Shown: positions 8,514-17,384 of the stretch, piece after piece
Layout of the letters: the number at the start of each line of letters is the position of its first letter
Position numbering within the stretch: the first letter of the stretch is position 1
DNA from: Nostoc piscinale CENA21
GTDB taxonomy: Bacteria; Cyanobacteriota; Cyanobacteriia; Cyanobacteriales; Nostocaceae
Direction of reading: 5' to 3'
Length of the DNA stretch: 64,000 nt
NCBI RefSeq assembly: GCF_001298445.1
Contig: NZ_CP012036.1
Location: forward strand, 5,239,690 to 5,303,689
Made by a program: the position numbers and the translations under genes
The notes under the pieces: generated by a model
Databases searched by the model: none
What the model was told of the DNA's origin: nothing
What the model saw: the letters and a program-made list of their open reading frames with translations, nothing else

Positions 8514-10241
8514 ATGAGACACGAAAAACTTTCTCCTGGGTTGCTGTTGGCATTTGAAGATTATCAACACGAGGGTTTGCCAGCTTTGATGACACACAAG
8601 CGATCGCTTGGTATTATGGCACCCAAAAGTATTGTCAAACCGACCAAGAGTCTAGTTTTTATCTACTGTGATGATGATGCAGATTTAAGCCATTTGGCAC
8701 AATATGGCATAGAAGTTAATCAAAATTCCGGCCATGTGCGTACTGCTTTCCTGCCCATTGATAGTTTAGATGCTTTATCTGAAGAACCTGCCATCCAGCG
8801 AATTAAACCATCACGCAAACTCAAGCTACGAATGGATGTTGCACCGCAAGCAGTAAAGTTACCAGAATTTAAAAATAAAACTGGACTAACTGGCAAAGGC
8901 GTAATTATTGGTGTAGTTGACAGTGGTATTGATGCCAAACATCCTGCCTTTGCTGGGCGAATTTTACGGTTATGGGATCAAACCATACCAGGGCCAGGAG
9001 TCAAAGAAGGCGCTTATGGTGCGGAATTAACCGATGCCCTACTATCTGTTTCTCAAGATACTGACGGTCATGGTACACACGTCGCAGGTATCGCGTCTGG
9101 TGCTGATGCTACTTATGGTGGTGTCGCACCAGACGCAGAATTAATTATTATCAAATCTGACCTCCAAGATGCCCACATTGCTGATGCTGTTCGTTACGTA
9201 TTTCGAGTAGCGGCTGAACTAGGCAGACCCGCAGTTGTAAATCTCAGCTTGGGTGGACATGCTGATGCCCATGATGGTACTGACTCCCTTTCTAAAATAA
9301 TTGACTCAGAAACTGGCCCTGGCAAAATTGTTTGTTGTGCAGCTGGGAACGAAGGTAACGACAATATTCATGGTCAAGCAAATATTCCCTGCGGCCGCAT
9401 GAAAGGAATGCGCTTTAATGTGCCGCTAAATCAAGTAGGCATTGTTTGGTTAAATGCTTGGTATGCCAAAGACAGCGAATTGGAAGTTTCCTTACGCAGT
9501 CCTAACGGCTTTGTCACTCCTTTCCAAAAAATTATTACTAACGGCAACCCGTCCGTAGATCATCAATTGCCTGACGCACGAGTACAAATTGTCACGCCAG
9601 GCCCAGATCAAGCCAACGGCGACCATAATTTCTTTGTGCAGATTCGGGGTAACGGCCCCTCGCCAGTCATGGGCGGTATTTGGCAGTTACGAGTCCGCAA
9701 CACATCTTCTCAGGATACTCGCCTAGATGTATGGACACTAGATGATACTTCTTCCGTATTCTTTACAGGTACTAGTGTCAAAGATGCTGTAAAAATTGGT
9801 TCACCAGGAGCTGCCAGCACTGCCGTGACAGTTGCGGCTTACACTACCAAAGTGAAGTATACCGATATTGATAACCAAGTACGCGAAGTGGGTTTAGAAC
9901 TGAACAGTATTTCTGATTTCAGTAGTGAAGGGCCATTACGTAATGATGCCCAAAAACCGGATGTTGCTGCACCAGGGGCGATGATTGTGGCTGCACTTTC
10001 TTCTAATGCGAATTCTGACCGTTCGATGACGGTTAATTCTAAATTTTTGGCGATGGCTGGTACTAGTATGGCCACACCTTTTGTTACTGGGTTAGTAGCG
10101 TTATTATTACAGCGCGATCGCAATTTAGATCCCAACACCATCAAAGAGTTATTCCGCCAAAATAGCTCAATTCCTGGCAAACCAGCTGGAACCTTTGATA
10201 ATAAATGGGGTTACGGGTTAATTAATACTGAGAATCTGTAG
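8514..10241 (+). CDS. Subtilisin-like serine protease (S8 family)
   Basis: This 575-residue protein has a complete catalytic triad: D136 (GVVDSGID), H186 (TDGHGTHVAG) and S518 (AGTSMATP). The oxyanion Asn region is CCAAGNEGN. The first 105 residues form a prodomain-like region (SLVFIYCDDDADL ... LSEEPAIQRIKPSRKL). An inserted domain of about 150 residues separates the Asn and Ser blocks, as in large subtilases. No signal peptide is visible, so it may be cytoplasmic or leave the cell by another route. The gene after it encodes a separate protein similar to its prodomain. Confidence 0.93.
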   Translation: MRHEKLSPGLLLAFEDYQHEGLPALMTHKRSLGIMAPKSIVKPTKSLVFIYCDDDADLSHLAQYGIEVNQNSGHVRTAFLPIDSLDALSEEPAIQRIKPSRKLKLRMDVAPQAVKLPEFKNKTGLTGKGVIIGVVDSGIDAKHPAFAGRILRLWDQTIPGPGVKEGAYGAELTDALLSVSQDTDGHGTHVAGIASGADATYGGVAPDAELIIIKSDLQDAHIADAVRYVFRVAAELGRPAVVNLSLGGHADAHDGTDSLSKIIDSETGPGKIVCCAAGNEGNDNIHGQANIPCGRMKGMRFNVPLNQVGIVWLNAWYAKDSELEVSLRSPNGFVTPFQKIITNGNPSVDHQLPDARVQIVTPGPDQANGDHNFFVQIRGNGPSPVMGGIWQLRVRNTSSQDTRLDVWTLDDTSSVFFTGTSVKDAVKIGSPGAASTAVTVAAYTTKVKYTDIDNQVREVGLELNSISDFSSEGPLRNDAQKPDVAAPGAMIVAALSSNANSDRSMTVNSKFLAMAGTSMATPFVTGLVALLLQRDRNLDPNTIKELFRQNSSIPGKPAGTFDNKWGYGLINTENL

Positions 10242-10335
10242 CAGAAGGCAGGAGGCAGGAGGAAAATTCTGACTATTGCTGCATTCAAGCTTTCAAATTG
10301 TCCTTACATATCTGACTACTGCTATACAATAAGAC
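10241..10335 (+). repeat. Dispersed about 90-bp repeat, copy 1
   Basis: It begins at the protease stop codon: GCAGAAGGCAGGAGG, then a core with TTCAAGCTTTCAAATTGTCC, then ATCTGACTACTGCTATA. The same order of blocks recurs at about 10788-10880 and 59584-59668, each time just 3' of a gene. Confidence 0.75.
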
Positions 10336-10448
10336 GTATAGATTTGTGTATTACGTCTGTATCAGGGTAGGTAATCAAAAACTAAAAATTTGATAGGTTA
10401 ATCTTAGGACAGTTTGCAACTGCCTACCCTTTTACTCAGGAAACACTT

Positions 10449-10745
10449 ATGAACTATCAGAAGCTAGGTGCGGCATTGGCAATGGCACTTAATGATGTTC
10501 AAGACTCAACCACACCGAGTTTAACTGTATTTATTCATACAGAACAAATTACAGATGCAGCGATCGCAGTTTTACAAAGTGTCGGTGTTAATGATGTAAC
10601 TCCAGACAAAGATACCTTCACAGCTACATTATCTGCAAATGCCATTTCTCAACTTTCAGAGCAACCGTGGGTAAAATCTTTGCAACTTTCCCAACAATTG
10701 CGATTACTGAATGGCGGGAAAAAAATGCAGAGTTTCAAAATGTAA
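10449..10745 (+). CDS. Small protein resembling the subtilase prodomain (I9-inhibitor-like)
   Basis: A 98-residue protein without a signal peptide. Residues 24-88 align by eye with residues 47-107 of the adjacent protease: TVFIHTEQITDAAI versus LVFIYCDDDADLSH, and ISQLSEQPWVKSLQLSQQLRL versus LDALSEEPAIQRIKPSRKLKL. Known: S8 propeptides (I9 family) act as intramolecular chaperones and inhibitors, and free I9-like proteins inhibit subtilases in trans. Its place directly behind the protease suggests a dedicated inhibitor or folding factor (inference). It probably arose by duplication of the protease 5' end, because copies of the same 90-bp repeat follow both genes. Confidence 0.75.
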   Translation: MNYQKLGAALAMALNDVQDSTTPSLTVFIHTEQITDAAIAVLQSVGVNDVTPDKDTFTATLSANAISQLSEQPWVKSLQLSQQLRLLNGGKKMQSFKM

Positions 10746-10787
10746 AGATTTAATTCAGCAGATAATCACATTAATAACTCTACACCT

Positions 10788-10880
10788 GAAGGCAAGAGGC
10801 AGGAGGAAAAGTCTTACTATTTCTGGTATTTAAGCTTTCACATTGGTAGAAAATATCTGACTACCGCTATATTAATAAAT
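10788..10880 (+). repeat. Dispersed about 90-bp repeat, copy 2
   Basis: It has the block order of copy 1: GGCAAGAGGCAGGAGG, then TTTAAGCTTTCACATTGG, then ATCTGACTACCGCTATA. It follows the small prodomain-like gene. Confidence 0.7.
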
Positions 10881-10895
10881 CAAGCGATCGCCTAT

Positions 10896-10934
10896 CAAAA
10901 AAATTTCCCGTTATTAGCTCTAGTAATAACGGGA
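10896..10934 (-). terminator. Rho-independent terminator of the downstream minus-strand gene
   Basis: A perfect 11-bp stem TCCCGTTATTA / TAATAACGGGA with a 7-nt loop (10906-10934). In the minus direction it is followed by AAATTTTTTT. It lies 38 nt past the stop of the secreted-protein gene. Confidence 0.85.
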
Positions 10935-10971
10935 AGAAATATAATTTTTAATCAATATTTAGATTTAGCAA

Positions 10972-12294
10972 TTAGCGAGTAGCCACTTGTGGCCCTGACC
11001 ATACTTCTTTGTGTTCACCGAAAGTCACAGGCTGATCAGTCTCGGTTGTATTGACTGTTTTACCATCAGTAGCAACTTGTACTAAAGGCCAGTCTTCTTC
11101 ACCCATTTCACCTTCCCGGAACAGCACATGATCTGGTTGGTTTTTACTCCAGCCTAGCAATACAGCAATTTTTTCATGTTCATCGTCTTGACGTGCGGGT
11201 GCAACGGTGTTGGTATGATTTTTTTGTCGATCCCAAATCACTGCACGATCTGTAGCATCCCCAGTATTGAATACACCCTCAAATTTGCGTGCTAAAAAGC
11301 GATCGCTTTTTTCTGACCAACTAACCGGAACCAATACCCCGATTTGGCCGTTTTCTGGCATCTGCTCTGGAGGTGCAACTTGATTATGTAATAACGGATC
11401 TTTTATCTTGGAAGTTGAAGCCATCACCCGCAATTTCTTGGTTTCTCTGTCTTCAACAAACATGGTACTACTCACGCGGCTGTTATACATTTCCGGTTGA
11501 ATTTCCATCTGCACCCGGCTATAAACAGCATACTTACCATCGGGAGACACCACAGGTAGACTCCGGTAATAACGCACCCCAGAATTACCCTTCGAGCCAA
11601 TCGCTTCTTGAGTCGCCACAATCCATTTCCAAGGAATAGGATGGGGACTACCAATAGGATCTACCTGTTCTGCTTGCTCCTCACTAGGTACTTCCATTGC
11701 GGGTACATCATCTGGAGATTCCAGTTCTGGTGCTTCGGGAATTGCTTCAACCCCTGGAATGCGATTTAATTTCGATGAACCAACAAGAGAATTTTTAGCG
11801 GATGCTAAATTATTTTTTTGCATTAACGCTTCAATTTCAGCCGCCTGGCCTTTTGCTGCTAACTTGGGGTTATGGCTAGAAATATTGGGAGCAGGAGCCA
11901 GTTCTACTGCTGCGAAAGGATCAACACCACTTGTCTGAGAGCCATTGCCGATTGCATAATCTGCTACTACTAAAGATTCGATTTTTTGTGCTGGTAAAAC
12001 TGGCTGTTTCCCCACTCCAACTAGATTCTGTGATACTGAAATCGATTCTCCGTTGGTGGAGTTATTCGGAGCATCTTGAAACATTGCTGCTAAATCAGGT
12101 TCATTAGCTGTTTCTTGAGGTACAGCTTCCGATTCTCCCACTTCAGGAGTAATTTTAGCTACTACTTTGGATTGTTTAGCAGAGGTAGAGTGACCTGATG
12201 CTGCAAATAAAGGCGCAATCAGCATCACTAGAACAACAGAATTGAGAAATGGTTGCACACGGAACCATCCTGACAGCAAGAGGGGTTTGAGCAT
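10972..12294 (-). CDS. Secreted or membrane-anchored protein of unknown function
   Basis: 440 residues. A hydrophobic stretch near residues 17-32 (SVVLVMLIAPLFAASG) is a probable signal peptide or anchor. Residues 35-215 are low in complexity and rich in Pro/Glu/Ala (PELESPDDVPAMEVPSEEQ), like a linker. The C-terminal 220 residues are folded, with a TolB/propeller-like phrase VSPDGKYAVYSR and many Trp/Asp turns (WSEKSDRF, VIWDRQ, GWSKNQPDHVLF). The gene is monocistronic with its own strong terminator. No family name was recognised. Confidence 0.75.
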   Translation of the reverse strand: MLKPLLLSGWFRVQPFLNSVVLVMLIAPLFAASGHSTSAKQSKVVAKITPEVGESEAVPQETANEPDLAAMFQDAPNNSTNGESISVSQNLVGVGKQPVLPAQKIESLVVADYAIGNGSQTSGVDPFAAVELAPAPNISSHNPKLAAKGQAAEIEALMQKNNLASAKNSLVGSSKLNRIPGVEAIPEAPELESPDDVPAMEVPSEEQAEQVDPIGSPHPIPWKWIVATQEAIGSKGNSGVRYYRSLPVVSPDGKYAVYSRVQMEIQPEMYNSRVSSTMFVEDRETKKLRVMASTSKIKDPLLHNQVAPPEQMPENGQIGVLVPVSWSEKSDRFLARKFEGVFNTGDATDRAVIWDRQKNHTNTVAPARQDDEHEKIAVLLGWSKNQPDHVLFREGEMGEEDWPLVQVATDGKTVNTTETDQPVTFGEHKEVWSGPQVATR

Positions 12295-13170
12295 TTGTTG
12301 ACTCTCTAGAAGTGCGGGTGCTGTGTGAGGAGCAATCGATGCTTATGTAGTAGGAAGAAAAGTGATGACTACAGGTATAACAATAAACTCACAGTTTTAA
12401 CTAGTAATTGTGAGAAATATTTTTTTTTAAACTTGCACCTTGTCACAAAAATTTATTATCATTGCCTGCACCTTTTTGCTTAATAACTACTATTGATTGG
12501 CGACATTTTTGCCAGCACAAAGTTAATGCAGATGAACAACATAATTACTGCATAAACCCAATTTTCACGCCTTTAACCAGCAATTAAACACACCAAAAAA
12601 ATGGTGCTTGATTTAACAGCATCCGGCGCATTATGTTGGCTACAAGGCATTTGCAACCTAAAGGTAGAGCGAAAAACTGAACTGTTGGGATAGACTTTAG
12701 CAACTGCCAAGCCGCAGGAGGCTCCCCTATTTATCCCTGCTACAACAGTGCAGACCCCTGTAACGATGAAACTGAGTGAGGCGTTACTTTAAAAGCTGGG
12801 AAAGTTGACGCACAACATATAATACTCGAAAAATCGAGTTAGTATCCACCCCTAGGAGTAAATTAATATCTAACTGTAACAATTGCAAAAAAGCAGCTAA
12901 ACTTAATAACTGCATTTTGGCAAAAAAACTGCTCAACAGCTTTGTTTTGGCAAACCTCGCAAAGCTTGTTTATGGTCTCTAGCGGAATCAGCCGACTGAT
13001 AAAGTGTCAAGCTGGTATCAATTTATCAACATATTGGGGTAAATTATTTTTAGTTTATCAATAAAACTCAATTTCGCCAACTTGTGTGTAGAAAATAGTG
13101 AGTAAGGAGGATAATAATAAATAACTAAGTAAATATTACCTATTGATGCTTAACTATTGATTATTGATTA
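12295..13170. other. 876-base region without a recognised gene
   Basis: The region between divergent genes is AT-rich at both ends, with a more GC-balanced block at about 12600-12830. That block contains short possible stems, for example the hairpin ACTCG-AAAAAT-CGAGT near 12827-12842. No ORF with an RBS, no tRNA and no recognisable riboswitch was found. An unannotated RNA in the central block cannot be excluded. Confidence 0.4.
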
Positions 13171-14175
13171 ATGAAAGTTGTATTTTTTGGTACTCCGGAA
13201 TTCGCTATTCCTACTCTCGAAAAATTACTGAATCATCCAGAATTTGAAATTTTGGCAGTGGTTACTCAACCAGATAAACGTCGAGAACGGGGAAACAAAC
13301 TTACTCCTTCACCTGTAAAAACTCTGGCTCTCCAGCATAATTTGCCAGTGTGGCAACCAGAGCGAGTTAAAAAAGATAGTGAAACTTTAGCTAAATTGCA
13401 ACAAACAGAAGCAGAAGCGTTTGTAGTGGTAGCTTATGGGCAGATTTTATCCAAAAAAATCTTAAATATGCCCAAGTTAGGCTGCATTAATGTACATGGG
13501 TCAATTTTACCGAAGTATCGCGGTGCGGCTCCGATTCAGTGGTGCCTCTGTAATGGTGAACCAGAAACAGGAATTACGACAATGTTAATGGATGCGGGGA
13601 TGGATACTGGGGATATGCTGCTTAAAGCAACCACACCAATTGAATTGTTAGATAATGCTGACAATTTAGCTGTTAGATTAGCAACAATGGGTGGAGATTT
13701 GTTAATAGAAACTCTGTTAAAACTGAAACGTCAAGAGATTCAACCAATTCCGCAAAATAACGCAGAAGCTACTTACGCACCTTTGATTCAAAAGCAAGAT
13801 TACCAGTTAGATTGGTCAAAGAGTGCGATCCAATTACACAATCAAATTCGGGGTTTCTACCCTAATTGTTGGACAACTTTTCGTAACCAGACTCTGAAAA
13901 TTACAGCTACCCTTCCCCTTGGTTCTGCTGACGCTGAGGAAATACCACCAGAATTAGCAACAATACGCCAAAAATTACCTGATTTATCTGATATGTCTGG
14001 TATTCCTGGAGAAATAGTAAGCATTGCCAAGGGAATAGGTGCGATCGCCCAAACTGGAGCAGGTTTATTATTATTACGGGAAGTTCAGTTAGCGGGTAAA
14101 CGTCCCCAGTCGGGATGGGATTTTGTTAATGGTACGCGGTTAACAGTGGGGGAAATTCTGAAGTCTGAAGTGTGA
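13171..14175 (+). CDS. fmt: Methionyl-tRNA formyltransferase
   Basis: Formylates Met-tRNAi with 10-formyl-THF for translation initiation; cytoplasmic. The 334 residues have the expected start MKVVFFGTPEFA. The catalytic residues correspond to N107, H109 (NVHGSILPKYRGAAP) and D145 (MDAGMDTGD), and a C-terminal OB-like domain follows (DWSKSA...GFYPNCWTTF...VNGTRLTVGE). The last four codons run into a short tandem repeat of the GAAGTCTGAA type, so the C-terminal residues are repeat-derived. An A7 run at 13452-13458 is in frame here, unlike in the frameshifted genes of the window. Confidence 0.97.
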   Translation: MKVVFFGTPEFAIPTLEKLLNHPEFEILAVVTQPDKRRERGNKLTPSPVKTLALQHNLPVWQPERVKKDSETLAKLQQTEAEAFVVVAYGQILSKKILNMPKLGCINVHGSILPKYRGAAPIQWCLCNGEPETGITTMLMDAGMDTGDMLLKATTPIELLDNADNLAVRLATMGGDLLIETLLKLKRQEIQPIPQNNAEATYAPLIQKQDYQLDWSKSAIQLHNQIRGFYPNCWTTFRNQTLKITATLPLGSADAEEIPPELATIRQKLPDLSDMSGIPGEIVSIAKGIGAIAQTGAGLLLLREVQLAGKRPQSGWDFVNGTRLTVGEILKSEV

Positions 14176-14224
14176 AGTCTGAAATCTGAAATTTTTCATA
14201 CTTCATAATTCATACTTCATACTT
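14158..14224. repeat. Short tandem degenerate repeat (TGAAGTCTGAA type)
   Basis: Tandem variants of GAAGTCTGAA and their inverted form CATACTTCAT start within the fmt C-terminal codons and reach the end of the next, minus-strand gene. Related tracts occur near 48155-48187, 48262-48297 and 58564-58602. Confidence 0.75.
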
Positions 14225-14570
14225 TTTCATAGTAGCGGCAGTCTTGACAAGGGCCTTGGGGGTTGACTGCACAGCGGACAATTTCAGAATGAGCGTTATA
14301 AACACAAGTAGCATCACCAACCACCCAACGTCCATTTAGTAAACTTTTTTCTGCTGGTCTTTGAGCAGATTGGACGTAGATTGCTATATTATGCAGTCGA
14401 TAACGCCCCGATTTAAATTGATATCTATGGCGACGTTCTAGAACAGCGTAGGTTTTACCTTGAAAATCAAGATAGTTTCCTGGTTGGGGTGTCCAGTCAA
14501 GTTGCACTTTACCGAGGGACTGACGCGGGTGCGTCAGTATCACCTCGGTTGGTAAAGAGTCTGGCTCCAT
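14217..14570 (-). CDS. Small Cys-rich conserved protein (DUF6464-like)
   Basis: 117 residues, soluble. The N-terminal half is beta-rich (GNYLDFQGKTYAVLERRHRY). The C-terminus carries four cysteines in GDATCVYN ... RCAVNP ... GPCQDCRYYEK, as in a cyanobacterial family I recall as DUF6464. The cysteines could bind a metal or cluster. The gene is convergent with fmt. The function is unknown and the family name is from memory. Confidence 0.7.
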   Translation of the reverse strand: MEPDSLPTEVILTHPRQSLGKVQLDWTPQPGNYLDFQGKTYAVLERRHRYQFKSGRYRLHNIAIYVQSAQRPAEKSLLNGRWVVGDATCVYNAHSEIVRCAVNPQGPCQDCRYYEKV

Positions 14571-14819
14571 AAGTTTATGTGATGTGATTTACATTATAAA
14601 AATAGTATCGCAGGAGCCTACTTTTGCTGATCTGACTTCGACTATAATTAATGACCGCTTTCATGGTGATCCACTTCCAGATGCGATCGCTCCAAAGTGA
14701 GATAATCCAGAAGTCAGAATGATTCAGAGTATGACAATCAATACTGCTAGACTAAGAAAATTTCTATCTAGCATTCATGATTGTGAATTCTGACTCCTGA
14801 ATACTGACTACTTGTCTTG

Positions 14820-15416
14820 CTATTTCAAAACGACTTGGAAAGAATTCAAATACCCGGTAATAGTTTTGTTGAGGGTTTGTTGTTGCTTTTTCGTAGTAAT
14901 TGCCATCACTTGATACAGCCTACCTTGGGCAACATACATTCGACTGCGAGTAATTTTACCGCCGGGATTAATAAACTCAATTTCTTTGCCGGGATGACCG
15001 TTGGAACTGCGAATATTGCGCTGACGAATTAAATTACTTTTTGTAGTTTTTAGCACCATAGCTTGTGCTTGGTCTAATATGGTTTGCGGATTGGTCAATG
15101 TGCCGTAACTGTGGGGAAACTCATTATAAACAACTACATAGGCAACTTGTTGCTTTGGTGGTTGAGCAAAGAAGATTTCTAAGTCAATTTCCCCCATCTG
15201 GGTTTTTTGGGTTTGGGTTTCTTTGTTGGGTGTTCCCGGCATTAATACTGTAAAACGTCCATCAGGCGCACGGAATAATCTCCATTTTGGTTGGACTGGT
15301 TGCGCGGTGGTTTCTGGTTTTTTAACTGCTGTTTGGGGTTGACGTGCTTCTACAACAAAACAGCTACCACAAACAAGTGTGGCAGCTATCAAAGGTAATA
15401 ATTTGGGGAATGTCAT
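14820..15416 (-). CDS. Secreted protein with PsbP/DUF1795-like fold
   Basis: 198 residues from the ATG at 15416, which begins a clear signal peptide (MTFPKLLPLIAATLVCGSC). The longer frame to 15488 has no signal and overlaps glk, so the shorter start is preferred. A polar Gln/Pro/Thr linker is followed by a compact domain: WRLFRAPDGRFTVLMPGTP, VVVYNEFPHSYG, GHPGKEIEFI and QGRLYQVMAI. This pattern is typical of small cyanobacterial PsbP-like/DUF1795 proteins of the envelope or thylakoid lumen. It starts 43 nt behind glk and may share its transcript. The role is unknown; a photosystem link is not shown. Confidence 0.7.
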   Translation of the reverse strand: MTFPKLLPLIAATLVCGSCFVVEARQPQTAVKKPETTAQPVQPKWRLFRAPDGRFTVLMPGTPNKETQTQKTQMGEIDLEIFFAQPPKQQVAYVVVYNEFPHSYGTLTNPQTILDQAQAMVLKTTKSNLIRQRNIRSSNGHPGKEIEFINPGGKITRSRMYVAQGRLYQVMAITTKKQQQTLNKTITGYLNSFQVVLK

Positions 15417-15459
15417 AGTTTTAGCTTTATTGATGCAGATATCACTGATGATGATAGTG

Positions 15460-16485
15460 TTATAACCTAGCTGCACACAAAGCTGCACCTATTAATCCTA
15501 CTTGGGGGTTGAGAATAATATATACTGGCACTTCTTCTAAAAGAGAACGCATTCGGCCTTTTTGAGTGAAGTTCAATAAGAAACTACCATTTTGAATTAA
15601 CGGCAGAATTTTTGGTGCAATTCCCCCAGCAATGTATAAGCCACCGTAGGGTAAAAGTTTCAAGGCGAGATTGCCGGCTTCTGCACCGTAAGCATCAACA
15701 AATAATTGTAGTGTTTGTTCCGAGAGGCGATCGCTTTTTTGAACTGCGGCTTTACCAATCACAGCACCAGGATCAACACTTTTTTCTGGTTGTCCGGCTT
15801 CTTGTTCCCAGGTTCTCACAGCTTGAGCGATTTCTGGAGATTCAGTAGCATGTTTGCGGTCGCGCAAAAATTGGTAAATGGCAACAATACCCAAACCAGA
15901 AACCACTCTTTCTACAGAAACACGCTGAATATCATGTTTATCCAGCAAATATTTCAGCAGTTGAAATTCTAACTCGTTACGGGGGGCAAAGTCGGTGTGA
16001 CCACCTTCGGAGGGAAATACTTGATAATGATTTCCCTGCTTGATTAAAAAGCCTTGTCCTAATCCTGTACCGGCACCAATTACAGCGATGGGTGCTTCGG
16101 GTTTGGGTTTACCTGGTTGTAAAGTCAGCAAATCTTGGGAACTCAAACCAAAAATGCCATAGCCAACAGCCGCAAAGTCATTAATTAAGGAAATTGCCGT
16201 GATACCTAATTCTTGTTGCAGACGTTCTGTATCTAAAAACCAAGCTAGGTTAGTGAGTTTAGCAGTGTTGTTGACCACTGGCCCGGCGATCGCAAAACAA
16301 GCCTTTTGGGGAGTAGCTGTATTCGCTTTCAGAAAAAATTGCTGTACCATCGGCACTAAATCAGGAAAATCCCCACTGCGATAACTTTCCTCATAAACGG
16401 TCTGCAACTCTGATGAATTTGAGGTTTCCACCAATCGCAAAATAGTTTTTGTGCCGCCGATATCTCCTGCTAGTAACAAAGTCAT
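15460..16485 (-). CDS. glk: Glucokinase
   Basis: Phosphorylates glucose with ATP to glucose-6-phosphate; cytoplasmic. 341 residues of the bacterial glucokinase family (PF02685 type). Features are the phosphate-1 motif LAGDIGGTKT (5-14), catalytic D103 in LINDFAAVGYG, GAGTGLGQGF, the sugar-binding SEGGHTDFAP, and a C-terminal adenosine motif (YIAGGIAPK, GLIGAA). Length and motif order fit a complete enzyme. Confidence 0.95.
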   Translation of the reverse strand: MTLLLAGDIGGTKTILRLVETSNSSELQTVYEESYRSGDFPDLVPMVQQFFLKANTATPQKACFAIAGPVVNNTAKLTNLAWFLDTERLQQELGITAISLINDFAAVGYGIFGLSSQDLLTLQPGKPKPEAPIAVIGAGTGLGQGFLIKQGNHYQVFPSEGGHTDFAPRNELEFQLLKYLLDKHDIQRVSVERVVSGLGIVAIYQFLRDRKHATESPEIAQAVRTWEQEAGQPEKSVDPGAVIGKAAVQKSDRLSEQTLQLFVDAYGAEAGNLALKLLPYGGLYIAGGIAPKILPLIQNGSFLLNFTQKGRMRSLLEEVPVYIILNPQVGLIGAALCAARL

Positions 16486-16608
16486 AAATAATTACTTAGT
16501 AGTCTAGTTATTGTTTTGTAGAATTAATTCCCACCTGAGAATAGATTCAGACTTCATCTTTCATCTTCTTACGGCTAATGACCCCAGTCTTCTCCCCTGT
16601 TGCGGAAT

Positions 16609-17256
16609 TTACGCAAATCGGATCACTTCCTCTACTTGAGTTAAATGAGAAGTATCCCCCTTGAGTTCTAATAACCATTCTGGGCCTTGAAGTACAACCT
16701 TAACTAAAGAACATAAAGAAGCTTTAACTTCGGTTTTGGCAACTTCACCCACTAACCCCATTGCAGCCCCCAACACAGAAGCACCATGCGCTACCAATAA
16801 AATCTGTTCGGGAAAACATTCTGTTGCTAAACATCTGGCTGTTTGTCCAGAACGTGCGCGTACTTGTTCGTGAGTTTCGGGATATTTAGCTGCGATGCGT
16901 GGTGTGTAGCTATGGTCAATCTTGGGAAATAGTTTTTTTAAGGTAGGCGTGGAGAGTCTTTCTGGTTCTTCTGTCATCCATTCAGGATTTAACCATTCAC
17001 TCAAACCTGTTTCTAATTTAATAGATAAATCCAAGGCTTCGGCCACGGCATTAGCTGTTTGCACCGTTCGCAAAAAGGGAGACGCAAAAATATGGGTAAT
17101 TTTCTCACTTTTCAAGCGTTGGGCTAATTGTTTTGCCTGCACGAAACCATCGTCAGATAAAGGCGGATCGTAACGTCGTTCGGCGGTAAGGAACCAATCA
17201 GGATTTACAAAGTCGAGGCGGTTGGCGTGTCTTGCGATCCAGACTATTTGACTCAT
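16609..17256 (-). CDS. Histidine phosphatase family protein
   Basis: 215 residues of the phosphoglycerate-mutase-like superfamily. The catalytic motif is present as the variant ARHANRLD (R9, H10) in place of RHGE. The second-half motifs are ASPFLRTVQTA and LLVAHGAS. The RHAN variant and the length match the UbaSH-like/fungal-type branch rather than glycolytic GpmA. The substrate is unknown. It lies upstream of glk on the same strand with a gap of about 120 nt. Confidence 0.85.
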   Translation of the reverse strand: MSQIVWIARHANRLDFVNPDWFLTAERRYDPPLSDDGFVQAKQLAQRLKSEKITHIFASPFLRTVQTANAVAEALDLSIKLETGLSEWLNPEWMTEEPERLSTPTLKKLFPKIDHSYTPRIAAKYPETHEQVRARSGQTARCLATECFPEQILLVAHGASVLGAAMGLVGEVAKTEVKASLCSLVKVVLQGPEWLLELKGDTSHLTQVEEVIRFA

Positions 17257-17384
17257 GGGTTTTTCAGGCCAATAAAGTTTACACCTACAAAAAATTCAGG
17301 TGCTAAAAGATGGTTGCAAACCCAATATTATGACAAATCTTGTAATGTTTTGTAATAATTAAATGTTTTCACGAGTATAAATTA

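Noticed and set aside
12295..13170. Riboswitch or tRNA upstream of fmt
   Set aside because: No conserved riboswitch core and no tRNA T-arm or acceptor pairing could be found.
13452..13458. Frameshift at the A7 run in fmt
   Set aside because: The run is in frame and the protein is complete, so not all such runs are affected.
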